Made by a program: the position numbers and the translations under genes. Positions 20,729-31,621 of a DNA stretch of 64,000 nt are shown piece after piece. The stretch covers positions 15,751,493-15,815,492 of the forward strand of contig CM019075.1 in NCBI GenBank assembly GCA_009667805.1, read 5' to 3'. The stretch is from Leptobrachium leishanense. Its lineage: Eukaryota > Chordata > Amphibia > Anura > Megophryidae. The notes below the pieces were generated by a model. The model did not search any database. It was not told where the DNA came from and worked only from the letters and a program-made list of their open reading frames with translations. Positions within the stretch are counted from its first letter, which is position 1, and every line of letters begins with the position of its first letter.

Positions 20729-21392
20729 ACCACGAAGAAGAAACCGGCTCTTGAGTGGGTGTAAGATACAAAATATTTCTTCTTCTCCTTGGCATGTACT
20801 GAGGCTGACTGTGATGGGAGTGGCGGACCCATGAAGGAGCAGTGGCTCGGGTGGAGGGGTCTGTTGAGCCTGTGGGGTTTCTGCGTATATGGATGTGCTT
20901 TTTAACAATAATTAGAAATATGGTGCTGTTAATTAATATTGTGTACAGCGAGTCACAGCGAGTCACAGCGAGTCACAGCGAGTCACAGCGGGGCAGAGCA
21001 TTTAATGACTCATTACCCACCTCGTGTGAATTGAGCAGTGCATCAAATGATAAATTGCTGAGGGACTGGGCTTTTTATACCATATTGTGACAAATGTCAA
21101 GCAGATTCAAACAGCTACTTACGTGTCAGGGCCACACACACACACTTTTTTTGAGGCTGCGTGGGTAAAAAATGCAACGTGTTTGCCTCATTAAGTGAAA
21201 TTGTTACAATGATTCCTTATCTGTGACGTACTAAACACAGAGACAGCAATGCTGTGCGTCACCCACCCAGAAAGATGCCATATTTTGTATATTTACCTCC
21301 CAAAATCCCCGCAACACACAATGTAGTATGATTGACAGTATCACATATGCCTCGTTCTCCTACAAGTAGCCGAAAAACATTTTAATTCACTA
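20729..21392. other. No gene; short 10-bp tandem repeat inside
   Basis: Mostly unique sequence. At 20946-20992 the 10-mer 'cagcgagtca' is repeated about five times. No coding exon is recognised. Confidence 0.55.
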
Positions 21393-21835
21393 TAAGGGTC
21401 AGTAAATAAGAGCCAAACTGCCCACTGAATGATGAATTTCACCGTACGGTGCAATTTCATGTCAGTTCGGCTATTCAGAGAGCTGGCGAATAAACAGCGA
21501 AATACGGTGCAGTTCACCTCAATTCGGCAACAGTAAAATTGTCCCATAGCGAACTAATGGTTAATCTATTCACAGAACACCGAACTGCATTGAAGTTTCA
21601 GCGAAATGAACCGGATTTTCGGTGCTTCAGTTCGACAGGCGAATCCCATAGGATTCGATGTTAAAAAAAAAATATATATTTTTTTTTTATTATTTCAACC
21701 GTTTATTCTTTTCGTTTGCAGCAAAATGTCTTTTTTATTTTCTTGGTATTTTTCAGGTGAAATTTTTGATTCCCATTTATTTTTAAATGGCATTTTTAAA
21801 ACTCTGTAACCGATGTTATAATTTTATATGGGACC
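21393..21835. repeat. 'ttcggt'-rich interspersed repeat
   Basis: Contains 'cagtaaataagagccaaac', 'ttcaccgtacggtgcaattt' and 'gaatcccataggattcgatg', followed by an AT-rich part. The same words occur in inverted order at 26560-27200, so this is a second member of that family. The ends are not defined. Confidence 0.6.
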
Positions 21836-21889
21836 ATTTTTCATTATTTTCATGGTCTAAACCGCCTTTTCAAGGTCCCCCTGATGTGT

Positions 21890-21975
21890 GGTATTCCAAT
21901 GTATCAACTCCGTATGCACTGATCTTGTAAAGCGTTGCGGAATATGTGTCGCTATATAAATAATGGATAATAATT
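21890..21975 (+). mobile_element. LINE 3' tail fragment
   Basis: 'gatcttgtaaagcgttgcgg' and 'cgctatataaataatggata' match the terminal motif of the LINE end at 1500-1955. Only the last bases of the 3' UTR remain. Confidence 0.7.
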
Positions 21976-21996
21976 CTTATATATTAGTCTCTGCAG

Positions 21997-22134
21997 CAGG
22001 GGTCGGCAACCTTGACCCTCCAGGTGTTTTAGAACTACATATCCCATGATGCTCAGCCACTCAGATTGACCACACATTGATCACAGAAAATATAGTTAAA
22101 AAAACATTTGGGGTGCCAAGGTTGCCGACCCCTG
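21997..22134. mobile_element. 138-bp MITE with CAGGGGTCGGCAACC termini
   Basis: The ends CAGGGGTCGGCAACCTTG form a perfect inverted repeat of at least 18 bp, characteristic of hAT-type MITEs. Because the flanks are CTGCAG on both sides (itself a palindrome), the visible inverted repeat extends outward and the target duplication length cannot be fixed. Confidence 0.85.
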
Positions 22135-22139
22135 CTGCA

Positions 22140-22915
22140 GAGAGCCTGCCATCTAGCGGTAGTTTAGAATTAGGGGCAACATCTTAAAGATCACAGATAC
22201 CGGGCACCTATTCAGAGGCTCTCCTTATGTTGTGTGTCCCGAATGGCAGATGTTATCAATTAAATATTTTCACGTCGTAGTCCTACCTTGATGTTAAAGG
22301 CGACGTCCTGACTTCAGTGTCCCGCGTTCGCTTACTGTACTTGGCGTCTCCTATACTTAAGAAATGTGAGAACAACGACCTATTCCAAGGTCTGGGGGCA
22401 AACCAGGGGAATGTAACCCCTCCTTATAGCTGGTGTGACACTCATAATGACACGTAAACCCTGGTGTAACCTCCCTGAGCAGGTGAAGTCTATGGAGCGG
22501 TTATAGTTCTGGTTAGGTTTACACCAGGGCTGAGATACACACACACAGGGAGTTAATGAGCGTTAGCTGCGCCAGCGTCCACTTTCAGCAGCGCCAGCCA
22601 CTAATTTCACTGCTCCACACACTGCATAAGGTCTTGCCAAGAGATTTTAACGTCAATATTCTTACCAAGACGCGACGCTGATGGGTTAATGGCCAACTCA
22701 TGGTTTTTCTGTTAGTGTCCGAGTTTTTACGACAACCTTGTAATAGGGCCCGTCGTTTTTCCATTACCAGGACATAGTATAGGTTTGAGACAAGCGGCTG
22801 CATTATTTCCTAGGTTTACGTCTGCCATCTAGTGGTAGTTTTCAGTATGGAACGCCATATCTCCCACATCCTCCATGCATCTCATTAGTTCTTCCGCTGT
22901 GCTACTTTTCATAAC
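22140..22915. other. No feature recognised
   Basis: No coding exon, array or terminal repeat was found. The phrase 'gccatctag.ggtagtttag' occurs twice (22148 and 22826), perhaps a remnant of a short repeat. Confidence 0.45.
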
Positions 22916-22917
22916 TC

Positions 22918-23050
22918 CGCTCCTCTCAGATTGTAAGCTCCTGAGCCGAGCCCTCTTTTCCAGTCACTCACTCTGTGTATCACACTTATTTCTTAATTTT
23001 ATGTTTGCTCTGTCCTTCCCATTGTACCATTGGTCACCAAGTTGGTGGCT
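22918..23050 (+). mobile_element. LINE 3' tail fragment
   Basis: 'cagattgtaagctcctgagc' and 'ccattgtacca' follow the same order as in the LINE 3' UTR at 1815-1955 and 6421-6560. Degenerate. Confidence 0.6.
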
Positions 23051-23359
23051 GATGGTGTCGGTACACTCTGCGTGTGACATCACCCTCTTTCACACCAGAC
23101 GCAATAGCAGCATCCTGAGAGAGGCAGCCGATAGGTCGGTTCTGCACCCGAGACCAAAAGTCTCTTTATTTATTGATTTTTTTTAGGATCTTTTAGGCAT
23201 TTTTCTGAATTTTTTGGACAAAATATTTTTTCCATTTTTTTAAAAGCGTTTTTTCATTTTTCTGTAACAAACCTTTTTATTATCATTCATAGGATCTTAT
23301 GTGTAAATTCCAGGCATTTTTGTTCAGTAGTTTTTTGCAAACAGCGTTTCAATTCTGAC

Positions 23360-23995
23360 GGTTTCCTTTTTTTTTTATTATTATTTTTTTTAGGAATTTT
23401 CAAGATAATATACAAACATATTACATAGACAATCAGAGAATATGCAAATTATACATTATTATAACGTTTTCTCCACTACTACCAGTTTCTTCAGCTCCAA
23501 TTACATAAAACACGACATATAAACACACCATGATACGTAAAATTCCTGATATTCCCAGACTTTAGCATTTTTGATTTTTTCTTCCATTCGTCCCTAAAAT
23601 CATTTTACTTCCTTATGGGCCTTTCAACTTAAAGATTCCATTCTCCACAGGTTTCTCCCTCCCCTACTACCGGACCTAGCTATCCATATTCACCCCAAGA
23701 TATTTACCAGCTTTGTCGCCATAAAATGAGAATAAATAAATATAAATAAATTTTAAAAAAATTAGAAAAATACATAAACATTTATATGTGCATATCAGCA
23801 CCTGCACCCATATTCCCACAAATACGCGCGTTTACGCGCATAGAAAAATCTATTGGCCAATAAAATGTGCTATTCATAATAATATCTATACCTCCAGACA
23901 AGGAATTAAAAAGTTATCAAAGCTTTGTCTTCCACTATGTTGATCCACTCTTTCCAGTAAGCTGTATCTCTATGGTTAAATAGATATTGTGCACT
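23360..23995 (-). mobile_element. 5'-truncated L1-like 3' end
   Basis: On the minus strand a coding remnant near 23906-23990 ('YLFNHRDTAYWKEWINIVED') is followed by a 3' UTR of about 500 bp and a poly(A)-like end (plus-strand T run at about 23368). The flanks 'aattctgac' (23351-23359) and 'aattttgac' (23996-24004) look like a target duplication with one mismatch. The host element reads across the insertion when compared with 25960-25990. Confidence 0.55.
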
Positions 23996-24054
23996 AATTT
24001 TGACACTTTTGAGCGTACTGTTTTTTTTTTTTTTTACCCCGTTAGTCAGCTTAT

Positions 24055-25030
24055 TGGCTTTTTCCGGCGGCTGCTCTGCGCTGTGATGGGCGGCTCGTAG
24101 GCCTTTTCCGGCAGCTGATCTGCGCTGTGATCGGCGGCTCGTAGGCTTTTTCCGGCAGCTCATCTGCGCTGTGATCAGCGACTCGTTGGCTTTTTCCGGT
24201 GGCTGATCTGCGCTGTGAACGTGGCTCGGCGGCTTTTTCCAGCAGCTGGTCTGTGCTGTGATCAGTGGCTCATTGGCTTTTTCCAGCAGCTGGTCTGTGC
24301 TGTGATCAGTGGCTCGTTGGCTTTTTCCGGCGGCTGATCTGCGCTGTGATCGTCGGCTCGTCGGCTTTTTCCGGCGGCTTATCTGCATTGTGACCGGTGG
24401 CTCATAGGCTTTTTCCAGCAGCTCGTCTGCGCTGTGATCAGCGGCTCGTTGGCTTTTTCCGGCAGCTGATCTGCGCTGTGATCGGTGGCTCGGCGGCTTT
24501 TTCCGGCAGCTGGTCTGTGCTGTGATCAGTGGCTCATTGGCTTTTTCCAGCAGCTGGTCTGTGTTGTGATCAGTGGCTCGTTGGCTTTTTCCGGCGGCTG
24601 ATCTGCGCTGTGATCGTCGGCTCGTCGGCTTTTTCCGGCGGCTTATCTGCACTGTGATCGGTGGCTCATAGGCTTTTTCCGGCAGCTCGTCTGCGCTGTG
24701 ATCAGCGGCTCGTTGGCTTTTTCCGGCGGCTGATCTGCGCTGTGATCGGTGGCTCGGTGGCTTTTTCCGGCAGCTGGTCTGTGCTGTGATCAGTGGCTCA
24801 TTGGCTTTTTCCAGCAGCTGGTCTGTGCTGTGATCAGTGGCTCGTTGGCTTTTTCCGGCGGCTGATCTGCGCTGTGATTGTCGGCTCGTCGGCTTTTTCC
24901 GGCAGCTTATCTGTGCTGTGATCGGTGGCTCAGCTTCTTTTTCCAGCGGCTGGTCTGTGCTGTGATCAGTGGCTCATCTGCTGTTTCCGGCAGCTGGTCT
25001 GTGCTGTGATCAGTGGCTCGTTGGCTTTTT
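24055..25030. repeat. 44-bp minisatellite with a 264-bp higher-order period
   Basis: About 22 units of 44 bp ('ttggctttttccggcagctg' then 'atctgcgctgtgatcagtggctcg'). The variant 'cggctcgtcggctttttccgg' recurs at 24353, 24617 and 24881, exactly 264 bp (six units) apart, so blocks of six were duplicated together. The parent element at 28020-28060 carries a single related stretch, showing the array grew in place. The 248-codon minus-strand frame is an artefact. Confidence 0.95.
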
Positions 25031-25252
25031 TTGATGCGTTCGGTGTGTTTTTTGCGGCAGTTCCGGCGGGTTTTCAGTTACTGTTCGGTGAGTTTTCGGT
25101 GGATTTCTCCTGCACTCCGGGGACTGTGCAGTAAATACTGAATTCACCGCATTGTGGGGAACCTTGATTCTCTGAAGTGCAGGGAAATGCGGGGAACGAG
25201 AGAGCACTGAAATGTCGGCAACATTTCGGTGGTCTCTGAATGAATAACCCCT

Positions 25253-25638
25253 ACGGTGTTTGCCACATATATATTTCTCAGCATTTCAGCAGATTTATAT
25301 TAAATGTTTTGCCCCAAGATTCTCCAAAATGTGTCAGGAAACGTTATTTGTTCTTTGGCCATTGGTCGTACACGTCACATCGATCATTACGGTGTTATTA
25401 TTTTTTTTTTAAAAAAAAAGAGTGGAGGGTTTTTGATCTCTTCATTTTCAGTAATTATGTAATTTCTAATATTAATACTTAATTCCTGTGCTGTGTCCTG
25501 AGTCCTAGATGAATCCCACCTCCCCGAGCCTTTATGTGGTGAAACTGTCACCATCAAAGGTTTTCCATCTATATGTATCCCCACTTTCCATCATGTTGGA
25601 GACAACCTAAAAATCCTCACTGAATGCAGAACACTGGT
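25253..25638. other. No feature recognised
   Basis: AT-rich intergenic sequence without visible structure. Confidence 0.45.
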
Positions 25639-26495
25639 CAAGGTTATTCAAAGAGAATCGAAAAGTCACCGCACGTTCGGTGACTTTTCGTTCTCTTCAA
25701 TTCGGTACGATTTGGCAATCCCATTTCGGCGACCCTGCGGTGTATTCAGCAAGCACCACAGGGCCGTTGTAGTGCAGAGAAAAGCCGCCGAAAACCCACC
25801 GAAAACTCACCGCAAAACCCAGACGAATGCACACCGACACCGCAAAAACATCTGGATTAACCCCGCCGAAGATGGCGGAGAAACCCAAGCAGGAGCCGAT
25901 CACAGCGCAGAGCAGCCGCCGGAAAAACCCGACACCGCATACAAATGGAGTGAAAAAAAATAAAAAACAGTACGCTTGAATGTTTGAAAAGTGAAACGCT
26001 GTTTGCAAAGAAACTACTGAGCGGAAATGTCTGAAATTTACATATGATCCAATGAATGATAATAAAAAGGACAGAGAAAAGAAAAAAAATCCCGAAAAAT
26101 GCTTAAAAGATCCTAAAAATCTATAAATAAAGAGACTTTTTACTGCAGAATATTATAATAAATGGTTTATTAGATATTGAATTAAAACGGGAATATTTTT
26201 AACATTGAAGCCTATAGGATTCGCCTGAATAAACCTGTCGAATGAAGCTACCGAATGGTAGGGCAATTCGGCAACTTTTCACTGCTGGTTTGTGTTCTCT
26301 GAATAGACAAAGCTATGGGGATTTCACTGCCCTCGAACAGGCACTGAACAGGCACCGTATGTGCAGGCAATTCGCCAACATTTTGTGAACTGCCTGCTCT
26401 CTGAATAGCCGAATGGCCAAGACAGGTAACCATACAATGATTTTCAGCGTTCGGTTACCTTTCGGCAGCCATTCGGATCTCTTTGAATAACCCTG
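25639..26495. mobile_element. CAGGGTTATTC-family element, copy a
   Basis: The left end is CAAGGTTATTCAAAGAGA; the right end in reverse complement is CAGGGTTATTCAAAGAGA, a long terminal inverted repeat. A subterminal palindrome 'cgaaaagtcacc...ggtgacttttcg' lies next to the left end. Internal matches to 27415-28310 run in the opposite orientation. TGGT flanks both sides, but no convincing longer duplication is seen, so the superfamily is open. Confidence 0.8.
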
Positions 26496-27200
26496 TGGTG
26501 TCACGCAGTGTACAGGGTTAACGGGTAAGAGCCCGTTAATACAGAGAGGCCAGACAGGTTACAGGGTTCAGAAACCAGGTTTATTAGAGGACACAGTCAC
26601 CGTATTTCGCCGATATTGTGGGATCGCCGAAGCAGTTATCGGATTTTGGCGAAAATTGCTAAATTGCACCGATAACCGCAGAATAGGCATTGGTGAATTC
26701 CACCGGACAGGGAGTATAAATCGGTAAAAAGGCTGTAAATATGTGTCCAAAGTCTTTAAAAAAAATAATAAAATGGTCTGTTACAAAATAAAAAAAAAAT
26801 ACAAAATAGGAAAAAAGAAACCCAAGCCTATAAAATATGAAAAATATGAAAATGTGTTCTAAAAAAATAAGGTTTTTTTCTGAAAATGAAAAGAATAATC
26901 GGTCTTAAAAATATAAATAAAAAGATATTCCATTTATTACATTGAATCCCATAGGATCCGGCTGTTTGAACCTGTCGAACTGAAACACCGAAAATCAGGG
27001 TATTTCGCTGGACACGATAGTCTTCTTTGGAACAATTTCAGTGATGCCGAATTATGGCGAACTGCACCGTATATCGTGTGAATTAGCCTGTATTTGGCGA
27101 ATTGACAGCTTAGTGAATAGACTCATTGCCCCGAAATTACACCAAATGGTAAAATTCACCGTTCGGTGCAATTTGGAGGTTAGTGAATAACCTCTTTAAA
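26496..27200. repeat. 'ttcggtgcaattt' interspersed repeat with AT-rich core
   Basis: 'cattgaatcccataggatcc' and 'aaaattcaccgttcggtgca' match, in inverted order, sequence at 21393-21835. It is probably a distant relative of the CAGGGTTATTC elements that flank it. The ends are uncertain. Confidence 0.55.
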
Positions 27201-27414
27201 ATCTAAAATAGTGATATATGTGCAGCAAAGTCTGCTTTCAAAAGGCTCATTTACCATATAATGTGGTCTGCAGTTACCTCTGTCACCACAAGAGGGGAGT
27301 GTTGCACTGCATAAGGCATAGCGTGTTACAATAATGCAGAGAAAACCTGTACACATACAATACCATATCTAAAACATAACATCAAGAAATGCTAAAAAAA
27401 TATATATGTAACAA
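27201..27414. other. No feature recognised
   Basis: A short AT-rich spacer between two repeats. Confidence 0.4.
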
Positions 27415-28310
27415 CAGGGTTATCCAAAGAGATCCGAATGGCTGGAGAAAGGTAACCGAAAGCTGAAAATCAGCGTTCGGTTACCTTTCTTGGCCATTCG
27501 GCTATCCAAAGAGCAGGCAATTCGCCAAATCCTGGCGAATTGCCTGAACATACGGTGCCTGTTCGAGTGCAGTGAAAACCCCATGAAAAAGCACTGCTTC
27601 GGCTATTCAGAGAACACAAACCAGCAGTGAAAGGTTCCCGAAATGCCTTGCCATTTGGTGGTTTAATTCGGCAGGTTTATTCAGGAGAATCCCATAGGCT
27701 TCAATGTTAAAAATATTCCCGTTTTAATTCAATATCTAATAAACCGTTCATTATAAAATTCTGCAGTAAAGAGTCTCTTTACTTATAGATTTTTTAGGAT
27801 ATTTTAAGCATTTTTCTGGATTTTTTTTTTTTAAATAAATCCGATTTTTTTTTTTTAGAACTTATTTTTTCTGTAACAGCCCTCTTTATTATCATTCATT
27901 GGATCATATGTAAATTTCAGACATTTTCGCTCAGTAGTTTCTTTGCAAACAGCGTTTCACTTTTCAATCATTCATGCAAACTGTTTTTCTAATTTATTCA
28001 CCTCCTTCGTCTGCGGTCTCGGCTTTTTCCGGCGGCTTCGCTGTGAGTGATCGGCTCCTGCTCGGGTTTTTCCGTCATTTGCGGCGGTTTAATCCAGATG
28101 TTTTTGCAGGTTTTGGCGTGCATTCGCCAGGTTTTGCGGTTAGTTTTCGGCGGGTTTGCGGCGACCTTTCCCTGTAATTCGGGGACCCTGTGGTGCTTGA
28201 TGAATACACCGCAGGGTCGCCGAAATGGAATCGGCAAAACTAACCGAACTGAAGAGAACGAAAAGTCACCGAACGTGCAGTGACTTTTCGATTCTCTTTG
28301 AATTACCCTG
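27415..28310. mobile_element. CAGGGTTATTC-family element, copy b (inverted relative to copy a)
   Basis: Starts CAGGGTTATCCAAAGAGATCC and ends 'ttcgattctctttgaattaccctg'. It is colinear with the reverse complement of 25639-26495, including the subterminal 'ggtgacttttcg' palindrome and the 'tttattatcattcattggatcatatgtaaatttcagacatttt' region. It carries one unit-like 'cggctttttccggcggcttcgctgtgagtgatcgg', the likely seed of the 44-bp array. Confidence 0.82.
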
Positions 28311-28696
28311 TAAATGTATTTTGTCAATTGGAATTTATTCTCGGAAAAACGGAGAAGCAAAATGATTAGAGGCTAATTAATAACAAAGTAATATGTGAAA
28401 ACCAACTTGATATGGTGGAGAGCAGGTCATCTATGTAGACCAAACGGCAACATGGAGATCTTATCAATGGCATGATTAAGGCCATGACGCCTGGAATGTC
28501 GCCTTTATCCATAATCCAAAAACAAACCATGTACACTACACTAGGATTGCCTCTCATTTTCCTGGAACGAGAGCTTATCAACGGTGGACGACAGAAATAT
28601 CCCTAAAACAAGGCAAAACAGGTGCAAAATCTGTACAGTTGACATCAAAAATATGTCTCAAAGTTTAAATACACGTAAGAAGCAGAGCGAGACGAC
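28311..28696. other. No feature recognised
   Basis: No open frame or repeat was recognised up to the target duplication of the L1 fragment. Confidence 0.45.
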
Positions 28697-29404
28697 TTTT
28701 TTTTTTTTAAAGACTTTATTTATAGAAGTCAGGGCAGATCACATAAACAGTAATACACCCACTCAGTTACACCCCAAAGGAGTCCCAGATATCCCAGACT
28801 TTCCGGTAAGCCGGCAATGTATGATGCAGTTTCGCAGAGAGTTCGTCCATCAATTGGATATGGTCCATGATCTGTAATAAACGTCTCTGTGAAGGGAGCC
28901 TCGGAGACCTCCAGGACTCAGCCACTGACATTCCTTGCTGCTAGTAGAATTTTGGAGAGGAGACGGTTGTGGAGCATGGTAAAGTCTGGTACCGGATTGG
29001 CGAACAGGTATGTCCAAGGGTCTCTTGACACTCCGGTTCCGAAGATCTGTTCCAACAGAGCTTGTACCGAGTGCCAATATTTAGAAATCTCAGAGCATGA
29101 CCACCACATATGGGCCTGAGTGCCCCTTTCCCCACATCCCCTCCAGCAACCATCAGGAATAGCAGCGTTAGCTTTATGGGGGAGCACAGGGGTAGTGTAC
29201 CACCTCATCATAGTCTTCAGCCCCTGCTCCTGTAAGGTTGTGCATATGGATACTTTCCATGCTGCCTCCCAGATGTCCAACCACTCATCACCCTCGAGAG
29301 TCGATCCAAGGTCTCTTTCCCATGTGGCCATGTAGGTGATAGTAGGCAAGGAGGGTGTGCTCGCCAGATGGGCATAGAGTCTAGAAATAAGACCTCGGGG
29401 CGGG
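28697..29404 (-). mobile_element. 5'-truncated L1/Tx1-like LINE (ORF2 C-terminus)
   Basis: The minus-strand frame 28918-29349 contains 'MMRWYTTPVLPHKANAAIPD' followed by 'CWRGCGERGTQAHMWWSC', the C-terminal cysteine motif of L1-type ORF2 proteins. A minus-strand 3' UTR follows and ends in poly(A) (plus-strand T run, 28699-28710). A 10-bp target duplication, GCGAGACGAC, lies at 28687-28696 and 29405-29414. This is a dead-on-arrival copy. Confidence 0.88.
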
Positions 29405-29414
29405 GCGAGACGAC

Positions 29415-29813
29415 CTTTTAAAAACTACAAAAGTCTAAATGAAGTGAAGGATCTCTTCATGCGCGATGGGTAAATAGTACTCTAAAAACCATGATGTGGT
29501 TTGGAGGAGTCAAGTCCTTCAATGTGTTGTTCTCCTTTCCTGCAGAGATAATGACAGACAGATGAAGTTGCAGACGCAGGTGGGATTAGCACCTTGGAAC
29601 AGTTGAAGAATGTTTGGTAAAGACTATATCATGACTCTATCACTTTGTCTGGGAGCAGAAGGAACGTCAATGGTACGGCCTGGTGTTTAACATAAAGAAC
29701 TTGCTGACTAGTTATAGGAACAATGGGCCTTAATATGCTGGACAAATCTGTTGTTATATTATACCGTAATGGGTGATAGTGTTGTGACGAAGAATTAATT
29801 TCTCTTCTTCATG
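29415..29813. other. 3' flank of the olfactory receptor; no feature recognised
   Basis: The 400 bp downstream of the receptor stop codon holds no second gene and no clear polyadenylation signal close to the stop. Confidence 0.45.
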
Positions 29814-30785
29814 TCAATGCGTCCGTGGTTGGGGAACCGGAATTTGCACCTGTTGTCCTCTGACTTTGCTGTGAAGGCCATGAATGCCGCTTACCAGAGC
29901 GCTCTTCACGGCCTTGTTCCTGAAGCTGTATATGATTGGATTGAAGAGAGGCGTTAACATGGCATACACCAGGGCAAACATCTTGTCATAGTCGGCCGGA
30001 CGGGACCCCTTTGGGCTGGCGTACACAATGCATGCAGAGCTGTAAAAGAGCGTCACCACAATGAGGTGCGAGGAGCAGGTGGAGAAGGCCTTGGTTCGTC
30101 CTGTGTTGGTCTTGATTTTGATAACAGCATATATGATGCAGAGATACATGATTATGACGATTCCGAGATTGAACAAAGTCGCAAAGCCTCCGACAAAGCG
30201 GTTGACGGAATCGGTGAGTGTTGTGTCGCTGCATGCCAGTCTCAGCAGGGGAGCCAGGTCGCAAAAGTAATGCTTCAAGTAGTAAGGCCCACAAAAGGGC
30301 ACTCGTATAGTGAGGGTCGTGGGGATGCAGGCCATCATAAACCCAGCACACCAACATACCGCGGCCAAGCGCCTACACATCTGGACACTCATGATGGTGC
30401 TGTATCTTAGAGGGTTACATATAGCCATGCATCGGTCAAAGGCCATGACAGCCAACAGCTTACACTCTGTGATACCAAGACTATGGAATAAGTACAGCTG
30501 AGTAAAGCACCACTGGAAAGAGATCTTGTTGCTGCCTGTTGCCATGACAGAAATAAGTTTAGGAACAGTGGTAGAAATGTACCATATCTCCAGAATGGAC
30601 AGGTTGGTGATGAAGAAATACATTGGAGTGTGAAGTTGAACATCGTTACGCACAACCAAGACGATGAGCATGTTTCCAGAAAGAGTGAGGAGGTAGGCCG
30701 TGAGAAACAACAGAATGAGATAGACCCGGTACTGGCTAATACTGGAAAAGCCATCGAGCAGAAAGTAAATATGGGTATCATTCAT
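29814..30785 (-). CDS. Olfactory receptor, class II, family-6-like
   Basis: An intact 323-residue single-exon frame, a normal length for an olfactory receptor: a seven-transmembrane G-protein-coupled receptor of the sensory-neuron plasma membrane that binds odorants and signals through Golf. There is an N-glycosylation sequon NDT at residue 2, a TM1 GN motif at 38-39, LHTPMYFF at 51-58, and a TM2 segment 'LSILEIWYISTTVPKLI' typical of family 6. The TM3 motif reads MAFDRCMAIC (114-123) instead of the usual MAYDRYVAIC. Extracellular cysteines are at 93, 165, 175 and 185. KAFSTCSSH is at 232-240 and PLFNPIIYSFRN at 279-290. The start follows GGAA and is the only ATG giving a full N-terminus. No frameshift or stop, so it is probably functional. 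Neighbours are all mobile elements. Confidence 0.96.
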   Translation of the reverse strand: MNDTHIYFLLDGFSSISQYRVYLILLFLTAYLLTLSGNMLIVLVVRNDVQLHTPMYFFITNLSILEIWYISTTVPKLISVMATGSNKISFQWCFTQLYLFHSLGITECKLLAVMAFDRCMAICNPLRYSTIMSVQMCRRLAAVCWCAGFMMACIPTTLTIRVPFCGPYYLKHYFCDLAPLLRLACSDTTLTDSVNRFVGGFATLFNLGIVIIMYLCIIYAVIKIKTNTGRTKAFSTCSSHLIVVTLFYSSACIVYASPKGSRPADYDKMFALVYAMLTPLFNPIIYSFRNKAVKSALVSGIHGLHSKVRGQQVQIPVPQPRTH

Positions 30786-30866
30786 TTCCTTAGTGACAAT
30801 AAAGTATGACCCAGTGACCGTGTTAGTGTTGTGAAATTACCAGTTCCTCCCCGAGAACATCCAGAC
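30786..30866 (-). promoter_or_regulatory. Putative 5' UTR part of the receptor exon with a 3' splice acceptor
   Basis: On the minus strand 'ctatgtttcttcttgcag' ends at 30867 and is followed by 81 bases of leader before the ATG. This is a strong pyrimidine tract plus CAG. Vertebrate olfactory receptors commonly have a non-coding first exon spliced to the coding exon. The upstream exon was not identified. Confidence 0.5.
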
Positions 30867-31122
30867 CTGCAAGAAGAAACATAGTGTAAGTGGATTATAA
30901 AATTGAGAGGCATCATCCTCCCACATAACCAAACACAAGTGAGGACATTAATCACATTTTAGATTAGCTATCAGACATTCAGAGTTTATGAACTGGGCAC
31001 AAAGTAAAGTGAGAGAGTGAACTGCTGCCATATTGCTATTTTCCTGCCACATGCTTTTTTTCTTGAAGCATGTGAGATGTTGTTTCTTGACCGGATGTGC
31101 ACTGTGATGAACCGCATTGAAC

Positions 31123-31569
31123 TAGGCTTGTGCACCGATTTTTTTTTCGGTTCGATTTGATTCGATTTTTTGGATTTTTAAACTTTTCGATTAGGCTCGT
31201 TTCGACCGATTTCTGTTTCGATTCGGTTCGGCTCGACTCGTTTTTCGTGTACATTTTTTTTTCGGAATTTCGACCATTTTTCGTATTTTCGTGTCACTTA
31301 GCTCGTTTTTTGTATCGACTTTTCGTATTTTCGAAAATTTTCGTTTTTTCGGAATGTCTGTTCTCCTCGTTTCAAAGCAATAAATTTCGATTTAACACAT
31401 TTCAAGTACATTCGAAAATTCCAAAAATATTTCGTTTCAGCTCGGAAAACCTTTCGGATCTGCCATTTTCGGATCTAAAAATTTTCCGAAAATCGGCCAC
31501 ATCCGAAAACACGAATCGGGAAATTTCGTGAAAATTCCGAAATTCCGAAACCCGAAACGCACATCCCTA
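31123..31569. mobile_element. Non-autonomous hAT-like element, copy 3
   Basis: 447 bp from TAGGCTTGTGC to GCACATCCCTA, flanked by a perfect 8-bp duplication CATTGAAC (31115-31122 and 31570-31577). It has one copy of the module of about 100 bp that is doubled in copies 1 and 2. It lies about 340 bp upstream of the receptor's ATG, close to where its promoter would be. Confidence 0.94.
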
Positions 31570-31621
31570 CATTGAACCTTACAGGTTCAGACCATGCTAC
31601 AGCCTTTGTCTATGGACTCCT

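Larger units (their letters stand above)
23150..25252. mobile_element. CAGGGTTATTC-family element swollen by an array and an L1 insertion
   Basis: The left part shares 'agtctctttatt...ttttttaggatcttttaggcatttttctg' and 'gcaaacagcgtttca' with the reverse complement of 25900-26195 and with 27770-27965. The right end 'ggtctctgaatgaataacccc' corresponds to the family terminus. Between them lie an L1 3' end (23360-23995) and a 44-bp array. The left boundary is approximate and the end may be truncated. Confidence 0.65.

Noticed and set aside
23906..24652. 248-codon minus-strand frame
   Set aside because: Mostly the 44-bp array read through, joined by chance to the tail of an L1 ORF2 fragment.
28918..29349. 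Host protein-coding gene on the minus strand
   Set aside because: The CWRGCG...HMWWSC motif and the flanking duplication identify an L1 ORF2 C-terminus.
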